From assembly GCF_022414535.1 (NCBI RefSeq), contig NZ_JADWYM010000044.1, forward strand, positions 1-55,050: a stretch of DNA of 55,050 nt. The letters are read 5' to 3'. A program made the position numbers and the translations under genes. The notes below the pieces were generated by a model. It was not told where the DNA came from and did not search any database. It saw only the letters and a list, made by a program, of their open reading frames with translations. Below, one piece after another: positions 49,662 to 55,050 of this stretch; within the stretch, counting starts at the first letter, position 1; each line of letters begins with the position of its first letter. Source of the stretch: Streptomyces sp. MUM 2J (GTDB taxonomy: Bacteria > Actinomycetota > Actinomycetes > Streptomycetales > Streptomycetaceae).

Positions 49662-51722
49662 ATGAGTCGTCGTTCTCGTGGTTTTGTCAGTGTCTGGGCT
49701 GAGATGCAACGTCAGCAACAGCGTGAGCGCGAGGCTGAAGCCAGACGGGAGAGGGAGCAGGCTCGGCAGGCGCGCGCCTACCAGCGACATGTTGCGCAGA
49801 CTCACAGGGAGTATCGGCAAGCGGAGGCCAGGCGGCGTACCGAGGAATTGGACGCGCAGGTGGCCTCCCTGCAAGGGGTACTCGCGGCTGGATGTCGGGC
49901 TCCGGCCTTCAGAGCGGCCTCGTTGATGCGCTCTGAAGCGGTTCAGCCTTTCTCGCCAGGGCCGCTGGCGGTCCCGATTCCCATGCCGGACCCGAATCAG
50001 TATCGAGCCCAGGGTAGGTGGACTGCGAGTCGGCGAGCGCAGGCGGAGGCCGAGGCACGTGCCCGCTTCGAACAAGACTGGCATGCGGCGCAGGCCGCAG
50101 AGGCGCAACGGCAGCAACAGTTAGCGGCACAGCAGCGTGAGTACGAGCAGTGGGCAGAAGGGCAGCGGTCGGAGGTGCGTCGGCACAATGCCGGTATCGC
50201 CGACGTTACTGAAGGGGTTCGACGGAGAGACCCTGACTCCGTCGTTGAGTATTTCTCGGCGGCCCTCTACTCCTCGATGGCGTGGCCCGAAGGGTTCCCC
50301 CGGCAGGTTGCGGCGGCGTACGACGCGGCGGCACGACAGTTGGTGCTCGACTGGGAGTTGCCGGGGTACGGGGTCGTGCCTGAGGTCAAGTCGGTGCGCT
50401 ATATGCCCACCGTTGACCAGGACAAGGAAACTCCACGTCCCAAGGGCCAGCGTCGGGCGTTGTACCGCGAGGTTCTGGCGCAGTGCATGCTGCTGGTGAT
50501 GTGCGAATTGTTCGCGGCGGACGAGTACGACGCACTCGAGTCTGTGGCGCTGAACGGATTCGTGGACGACCACGATCCGGCGACGGGGCGGCAGGCGCAC
50601 ATCTGCTTGGCGACTGTCATGGCACAGCGGTCGGTGTTCACCGGGTTGCACTTGGAACAGGTGGACGCGGTCAGTTGCCTGACCGACGGTCTTCGGGGAC
50701 AGCTTGCGTCTCGGCCGGACGAGCTGGGCCCCGTGCGGCCTGCCCGCAAGCCGCAGGACGTCGGAAACCACGTGGTCACTCACGGCGGCGACGAGGAACC
50801 GGATCTGTACGAGATGGATCCGATCGCTTTCGAGTCGCTTGTCGCCGACCTCTTCCGGGCCATGGGCATGCAGGCCGTGACGACGCAACGCTCGAACGAC
50901 GGCGGCGTGGACGTCGATGCCGTGGACCCCACGCCGGTCCGTGGCGGCAAGATCGTCGTGCAGGTTAAGCGCTACCGCAACACTGTGCCGCCCACGGCTG
51001 TCCGTGACCTGTACGGCACGGTGCAGGACGCAGGCGCCAACAAGGGCGTCCTGGTGACGACAGCAGGGTTCGGCCCCGGCTCGCACACTTTTGCCAACGG
51101 CAAGCCGTTGGAGCTCATCTCAGGCAGCGAACTCATCGACCTGCTCCACCGGCATGGACTGCGCGGACGCCTGGGTGAGGGTGGACGAGCAGCGCGATCG
51201 CCGCAGCCGTCGCCGCCGAGCGCCACGACCCCACCCAATGACTACAACGTGTTGGGCATGTCCTGGTCCGGGAACGTTGCGCTGGATGTGTGCGCGCTCG
51301 TCTGCTCCGGCAACCGAGTTCTCAGCGACGACCACTTCGTCTTCTTCAACAACCTTCAGACCCCGGACGGCTCGGTATGCGCGCTCCCGGCCACGCACCC
51401 GGACAAGGCAGCAATCCGGGTTTCCTTCGACTCGCTGCCAGAGAGTGCCGACCGGTTCGTTCTGGTGGCCGCCGTTGACCCAGAGGCCAACCCGGACGCG
51501 GATCTGTCTGGGTTCACGGACGCGTGTATCCGACTCCTTGACCCCGCGATGGCAGAACTCGGCCGCCTTGACGTCTCCGACGGGCGGCCTCAGGAGACTG
51601 CCTTGGTGCTCGGTTCTTTCCGACGTAGAGCCAGCGGCGACTGGGATTTCGTGCTCGGCGGCAAGGGCTATGCAGGCGGACTCGAGCAACTCGTTCAGGA
51701 CTACGGCATCGAGGTGGAGTAG
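49662..51722 (+). CDS. Mrr-like nuclease fused to a TerD domain
   Basis: 686 residues from ATG 49662, GGGGAGG about 11 bases upstream; the frame opens at 49542. Residues 1-170 are a charged Arg/Gln/Ala-rich coiled coil. A middle region of unknown fold (~175-380) follows. Residues ~390-510 are a restriction-endonuclease-like Mrr_cat domain: DPIAFESLVADLFRAMGM, then SNDGGVD with Asp417 and VQVKRY with Gln434 and Lys436, the D-(x)n-Q-x-K nuclease site. Residues ~525-685 are a TerD domain (LGMSWSGNVALDVCAL, DDHFVFFNNLQTPDGSV, ETALVLGSFRRRASGDWDF, GKGYAGGLEQLVQDYGI). The fusion suggests DNA defence coupled to Ter-type stress sensing. A TTA codon at residue 154 may make it bldA-dependent. Confidence 0.82.
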   Translation: MSRRSRGFVSVWAEMQRQQQREREAEARREREQARQARAYQRHVAQTHREYRQAEARRRTEELDAQVASLQGVLAAGCRAPAFRAASLMRSEAVQPFSPGPLAVPIPMPDPNQYRAQGRWTASRRAQAEAEARARFEQDWHAAQAAEAQRQQQLAAQQREYEQWAEGQRSEVRRHNAGIADVTEGVRRRDPDSVVEYFSAALYSSMAWPEGFPRQVAAAYDAAARQLVLDWELPGYGVVPEVKSVRYMPTVDQDKETPRPKGQRRALYREVLAQCMLLVMCELFAADEYDALESVALNGFVDDHDPATGRQAHICLATVMAQRSVFTGLHLEQVDAVSCLTDGLRGQLASRPDELGPVRPARKPQDVGNHVVTHGGDEEPDLYEMDPIAFESLVADLFRAMGMQAVTTQRSNDGGVDVDAVDPTPVRGGKIVVQVKRYRNTVPPTAVRDLYGTVQDAGANKGVLVTTAGFGPGSHTFANGKPLELISGSELIDLLHRHGLRGRLGEGGRAARSPQPSPPSATTPPNDYNVLGMSWSGNVALDVCALVCSGNRVLSDDHFVFFNNLQTPDGSVCALPATHPDKAAIRVSFDSLPESADRFVLVAAVDPEANPDADLSGFTDACIRLLDPAMAELGRLDVSDGRPQETALVLGSFRRRASGDWDFVLGGKGYAGGLEQLVQDYGIEVE

Positions 51723-51746
51723 CGATGCTGCGCTCATGTGTAGTGG

Positions 51747-51863
51747 GGGGCTTGCCCTGCCATGGACACGCAGATCCAAGTCGGCCCGACCGGGAAGAAG
51801 CTGCTGCCGCTGACGGTCAAGAACGCAGGCCGGGCGCCCACTGCAGGTGGCCACGCGCACTGA
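51747..51863 (+). pseudogene. Remnant 3' end of the TIGR03960 radical SAM gene
   Basis: In frame it reads ACPAMDTQIQVGPTGKKLLP, continuing LTVKNAGRAPTAGGHAH and a stop. It aligns with CPQYDTWPQLSNSGKKLLP and LTVKPSAPTGGHGH at the end of the intact gene. It has no upstream part of the gene. The wording CPxMDTxIQVGPTGKKLLPLTV is close to what I recall as usual for this family in Streptomyces, so it may be the original tail displaced by the insertion. An ATG at 51762 could in principle express a 33-residue peptide. Confidence 0.75.
51795..51817 (+). repeat. Right copy of the 23-bp direct repeat, possible att site
   Basis: Identical to 49132-49154; lies inside the radical SAM gene remnant. Confidence 0.8.
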
Positions 51864-52032
51864 TGTGGGAGAGTCACCCGAATCGGGCGAATGAGGTGCT
51901 GTTGGCCGTTCGGGCAGGTCACTCTCGCTGACATGCGCAACCGGGGCTCCATCCAGAACGTCTCCGTCGGTGGGCTTCTGAAGTGCACTCGGTGGCCTCG
52001 CTCTTGCGCGGGACATACGGGGGATCACAGGG
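51864..52032. other. Spacer before the RHS gene
   Basis: 169 bases with only short ORFs that lack protein-like features. It should contain the promoter and ribosome binding site of the RHS gene (GGGGGATCACAGGG before the ATG). Confidence 0.4.
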
Positions 52033-55000
52033 ATGGGCTACACGATTCCGGGCTGGCTGGACCAGGTTCTGGACTACATCGGCATCCATTTCCCGAACGT
52101 CGACGAGGACGACTACCGTCACATGGCGACTGCCATGCGGGAGTTCGCCGACAAGTTCGAGGGACACGGCGCGGACGCGCACAAGGCGGTGGAGCAGATC
52201 CTCGCCTCGTCCAAGGGCTGGGCCGTGCACTCGATGCAGACCCACTGGAACCAGGTCAGGGCCGGTCACCTGGACAAGATCCCGGAGCTGGCCCGTCTGT
52301 TCGCCGACGCCTGTGAAGTGGTCGCGGACATCATCTTCGGGATGAAGACGAAGGCCGAGGCCGAACTCGCCGTCATGGCAGGCACGGTGGGCCTCTCGAT
52401 CGGCGCGGCCTTCATCACCGGAGGCCTCTCCGCGGTACTGGGCGCGGCCGAGATCACGGCCATGCGCCAGCTGGTGAAACGCATCATCGACGAGGCGGCC
52501 GACCAGATCGTGAACGAGTTGATCGCCAAGGTCACCGAGCCGGTCAATGCCAAGCTGGAGGCAATGGTCGAGGACGCGGTCCTGGACCTGGCGAACGACG
52601 CCTTCTCCCTGCATCCCGACCCGACCGGCATCGGCGCGGGCGGAAGTGCGGGTAGCGGCGGTGGCCAAGGGGCCGGTGGTGGCGGTGCTGGTCATGGCCA
52701 CGGGCACGGCGGCATGCAGCTCGCCTCGGCGGGCGGCGGCTTCGTGCTCGACTCTGCCGGCGGCGGTGGTGGCGCCGACCTGTTCATCGACCACGAGGAG
52801 TTCGAGAGCGGCGCCGGCAAGGTCTCCTTCCACGGCAGCGAACTGCATCTGAACAGCGCGGCCCCGCTCGGCCGGGCCAAGGGCTTCTTCGGCCGTACCA
52901 AGGGTAGGGATCCCTTCACCCGGGCCTTCGACTCGGTCCTGGAAGGTGCACTGCACGGCTCCGAGAAGGCCCTCGGCAAGATCGCCAAGCACGTTACGGA
53001 GACGGTGCCGGACCGGGTGAGGGCCGCTTCCCGGCTGCACAAGCACAACGACCGCGACGTCCGCAGCAAGATCGACGGTATCGCCCTGGGCCGGGACGGC
53101 CGCGGCGAGGACAGCGGTGACCGTCTCTCCGGCTCGGGCGCCCATCTCAAGATCGGCGCCCACGACAAGCACGATCCGGACCGGCTGCAGCGCTCCAAAG
53201 ACGCCCGCGCCCTGGCGAACAAAGAGACCTGCGGCGACCCGATCGATATGGCATCCGGCCAGATGATTCTGGCCCAGACCGATGTCGACCTGTCCGGCAT
53301 CCTCCCGCTGGCCCTCCGCCGTACCCATCTTTCCGGCTACACGCACGGCGCCTGCTTCGGCCCGTCCTGGGCCTCCACCCTGGACGAGCGCCTGGAATGC
53401 GACCCAAGTGCGGATGGCGTGTGGTGGCGCCGCGAGGACGGCTCCAGCCTCTACTACCCACGCACCCCGGACATCGTCGGCGACCGCGTCGACCCGGTCG
53501 CGGGCGAGTGTCTGTCGTTGACGTATGTGTCCCTGGGCGCCCGGTACGTGCTGGTGGTGCAGGACCCCTACACGGGCCTGACCCGGCATTTCGAACCCGC
53601 CGAGGCCACCGATGGCATCTGGTGGCTGGCCAGGGTCGAGGACCGTAACCACAACCACATCACCCTCGAACGCGACGCAAACGACATCCTGCTGGAGGTC
53701 ACCCACTCCGGCGGCTACCGGTTGACACCGACCTGCGCCGAGGGCACCGGCCGGGTGACCGCCGTGCACGCCCTGACTGAGGACGGCCCGGTACGGCTGC
53801 GCGGCTATCGCTACGACGAGAGCGGTGACCTGGCCGAGGTGATCAACGCCGTCGACGCGACCACCCGCTTCACCTACGACGAAGAGCACCGCATCACCGG
53901 CTGGTGCGACAGCAACGACACCTTCTTCGCCTACACCTATGACGACCGGGGCCGGGTCACCGCGACCCGGGGCAGTGGCGGTTTCCTCACCTCCCGTATC
54001 GCATACGGCGATCCGGACGCCGACGGGACCACCACCGCCACCTACACCGACTCCCTCGGTCATGCCACCGTCTACCGTGCCAACCCACGCGGCCAGATCG
54101 TCGCGATCACCGATCCGCTCGGGAACACGACCATCCAGACCTGGGACGACCGGGACCACCTGCTGACGCGTACCGACCCCCTGGGCCACACCGTGGTCCA
54201 CCGCTACGACGACGCGGGCCGGCTCGTCGCGGTGGTACGCCCCGACGGCGCCGAGATCACCGCGGAGTACGGCGAGTTCCCGCAGCCCGTCAGCGTCCGA
54301 GCCCCCGACGGCAACGTCACCTGGTACACGTACGACGAGCGCGGTAACCGCATATCCATCACCACTCCCGCCGGCCACACCACTCGCTTCGCCTACGACG
54401 AGGCGGGGCGCCCGACCTCGGTCACCGACCCGCTCGGCGACGTCACCACCATCCGCTGCAACCCGGCTGGGCTGCCCCAGGAGATCACCGATCCGCTCGG
54501 GGCGGTCACTTGCCAGACCCATGACGCCCTCGGCCGCTCCGTCACCCGCACGGACCCCACGGGGGCGACGACCCGGCTGGAATGGACACCCGAGAACCGA
54601 CTGGCGCGGCGCACTCTGCCGGACGGCACCCGCGAGTCCTGGACCTATGACGGTGAGGGCAACTGCACCTCCCACATCGATCCGCTCGGCGGCGAGACCC
54701 GTTTCGAGTACACCCACTTCGACCTGCTCACTGCCCGCACGACTCCCGACGGGGCGCGCCACGAGTTCGGCCACGACACCGAGCTGCGCCTCACCCGGGT
54801 CACCAACCCTCAGGGACTGGTCTGGAGGTACACCCGCGACCCGGCGGGCCGCCTCGTCGTGGAGACCGATTTCGACGACCGCGCGCTCAGCTATCGGCAC
54901 GACGCCGCGGGCCGCTTGGTCGCCCGGACGAACGCCCTGGACGAGACCACTGTCTTCGAGCACAACGCGCTGGGCCAGATCGTCAACGCCGCTGCGTTAG

Positions 55001-55050
55001 GGATCTTGATTCGTCCACAACCCCCGCCTGAACAGCAGGAACGGGACTCC
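52033..55050 (+). CDS. RHS-repeat/DUF6531 polymorphic toxin-like protein, partial at window end
   Basis: The frame is open from ATG 52033 to the last base (1006 codons seen). Residues 1-110 are helical and hydrophilic (FPNVDEDDYRHMATAMREFA), like WXG100/T7SS-type leader regions. Residues 111-142 are hydrophobic (LAVMAGTVGLSIGAAFITGG). A His/Gly-rich linker (GHGHGHGG) follows. About 400-475 is DUF6531 (CGDPIDMASGQMILAQTDVD). From ~600 onward come RHS/YD repeats (YTYDDRGRVTATRG, HRYDDAGRLVAVVR and others). Such proteins encase and deliver a C-terminal toxin. The toxin and immunity gene would lie beyond the window. The last ~20 codons (from about 54985, with a TTA codon) no longer look like RHS sequence, so the gene may be interrupted there. 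No signal peptide. Confidence 0.85.
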   Translation, partial: MGYTIPGWLDQVLDYIGIHFPNVDEDDYRHMATAMREFADKFEGHGADAHKAVEQILASSKGWAVHSMQTHWNQVRAGHLDKIPELARLFADACEVVADIIFGMKTKAEAELAVMAGTVGLSIGAAFITGGLSAVLGAAEITAMRQLVKRIIDEAADQIVNELIAKVTEPVNAKLEAMVEDAVLDLANDAFSLHPDPTGIGAGGSAGSGGGQGAGGGGAGHGHGHGGMQLASAGGGFVLDSAGGGGGADLFIDHEEFESGAGKVSFHGSELHLNSAAPLGRAKGFFGRTKGRDPFTRAFDSVLEGALHGSEKALGKIAKHVTETVPDRVRAASRLHKHNDRDVRSKIDGIALGRDGRGEDSGDRLSGSGAHLKIGAHDKHDPDRLQRSKDARALANKETCGDPIDMASGQMILAQTDVDLSGILPLALRRTHLSGYTHGACFGPSWASTLDERLECDPSADGVWWRREDGSSLYYPRTPDIVGDRVDPVAGECLSLTYVSLGARYVLVVQDPYTGLTRHFEPAEATDGIWWLARVEDRNHNHITLERDANDILLEVTHSGGYRLTPTCAEGTGRVTAVHALTEDGPVRLRGYRYDESGDLAEVINAVDATTRFTYDEEHRITGWCDSNDTFFAYTYDDRGRVTATRGSGGFLTSRIAYGDPDADGTTTATYTDSLGHATVYRANPRGQIVAITDPLGNTTIQTWDDRDHLLTRTDPLGHTVVHRYDDAGRLVAVVRPDGAEITAEYGEFPQPVSVRAPDGNVTWYTYDERGNRISITTPAGHTTRFAYDEAGRPTSVTDPLGDVTTIRCNPAGLPQEITDPLGAVTCQTHDALGRSVTRTDPTGATTRLEWTPENRLARRTLPDGTRESWTYDGEGNCTSHIDPLGGETRFEYTHFDLLTARTTPDGARHEFGHDTELRLTRVTNPQGLVWRYTRDPAGRLVVETDFDDRALSYRHDAAGRLVARTNALDETTVFEHNALGQIVNAAALGILIRPQPPPEQQERDS

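Larger units (their letters stand above)
49132..51863 (+). mobile_element. Putative cargo island inserted in the 3' end of the radical SAM gene
   Basis: Bounded by two copies of the radical SAM gene's 3' end: a functional one at 49132-49191 and a remnant at 51747-51863, sharing a 23-bp perfect direct repeat. Inside are a small ORF, a terminator and an Mrr-TerD fusion gene whose first part is visibly lower in GC than the neighbours and contains a TTA codon. This pattern is what insertion into a gene's 3' end, with regeneration of that end, leaves behind. No integrase or transposase is present, so the mechanism is unknown; homologous replacement is an alternative. Confidence 0.5.

Noticed and set aside
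51863..51931. 22-codon ORF MWESHPNRANEVLLAVRAGH overlapping the remnant stop
   Set aside because: Too short, no ribosome binding site of its own and no recognisable feature.
49192..52032. Complete insertion sequence or integrative element with its own recombinase
   Set aside because: No transposase or integrase motif was found between the duplicated gene tails.
51919..54963. 1014-codon open frame on the minus strand
   Set aside because: Antisense to the RHS gene, whose plus frame has clear DUF6531 and YD repeats; the minus translation has no recognisable domain.

Overview
The window is chromosomal DNA from a Streptomyces or a very close relative. It is about 70% GC with strong G/C third-position bias. 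GTG starts are common. It carries the clpP1/clpP2/clpX, valS-folC-ndk and mreBCD-pbp2-rodA blocks in the order usual for that genus, Nur-type control of an Fe superoxide dismutase, and an ECF sigma factor, a PASTA-less Ser/Thr kinase and a SpoIIE-type phosphatase of the kind abundant there. I cannot name a species from the sequence alone.

Left part (1-26.8 kb), mostly metabolism and envelope or stress functions: asd (-), an ECF sigma factor with a one-base-spaced membrane protein carrying a Gly-Gly-His repeat (+), a large secreted subtilase with a tripeptidyl-peptidase-II-like insertion (-), an AbiEi/DUF559-type protein (-), pepN (-), a DsbA-fold oxidoreductase (+), sodF with a Nur box and a probable 3'UTR-derived sRNA (-), two APC amino-acid permeases (-), bioY (+), an LPXTG surface protein divergent from a transmembrane Ser/Thr kinase, rpiB-nei (+), an Eis-like acetyltransferase (-), a membrane PP2C/SpoIIE phosphatase (+), a small HD hydrolase with RelA/SpoT-like motifs (+), a membrane acyltransferase (-) and a 64-residue membrane protein (+).

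Middle part (27-49.2 kb), a conserved core block: tRNA-Gly(TCC), tRNA-Pro(TGG), trigger factor, clpP1-clpP2-clpX (protein quality control, with a ClgR-type box upstream), a Pro/Gly/Tyr-rich membrane protein, valS, folC, a DUF4233 protein, ndk, then mreB-mreC-mreD-pbp2-rodA (lateral wall or spore wall synthesis), a CYTH-CHAD protein and a B12-binding radical SAM protein of the TIGR03960 type.

Right part (49.2-55 kb), accessory DNA inserted at the 3' end of the radical SAM gene. It holds a small ORF, a single large gene fusing an Mrr-like PD-(D/E)xK nuclease to a TerD domain, a second remnant copy of the radical SAM gene's C-terminus, and a long RHS/DUF6531 polymorphic-toxin-like gene that runs off the window. 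The duplicated gene tail marks the borders of a roughly 2.7 kb cargo island. This island is the most interesting part of the window.

At least five genes (rpiB, HD, valS, folC, CYTH-CHAD) have a -10-like hexamer exactly six bases before the start codon and no Shine-Dalgarno sequence. They are probably transcribed as leaderless mRNAs. No CRISPR array, rRNA, complete insertion sequence or integrase was seen.
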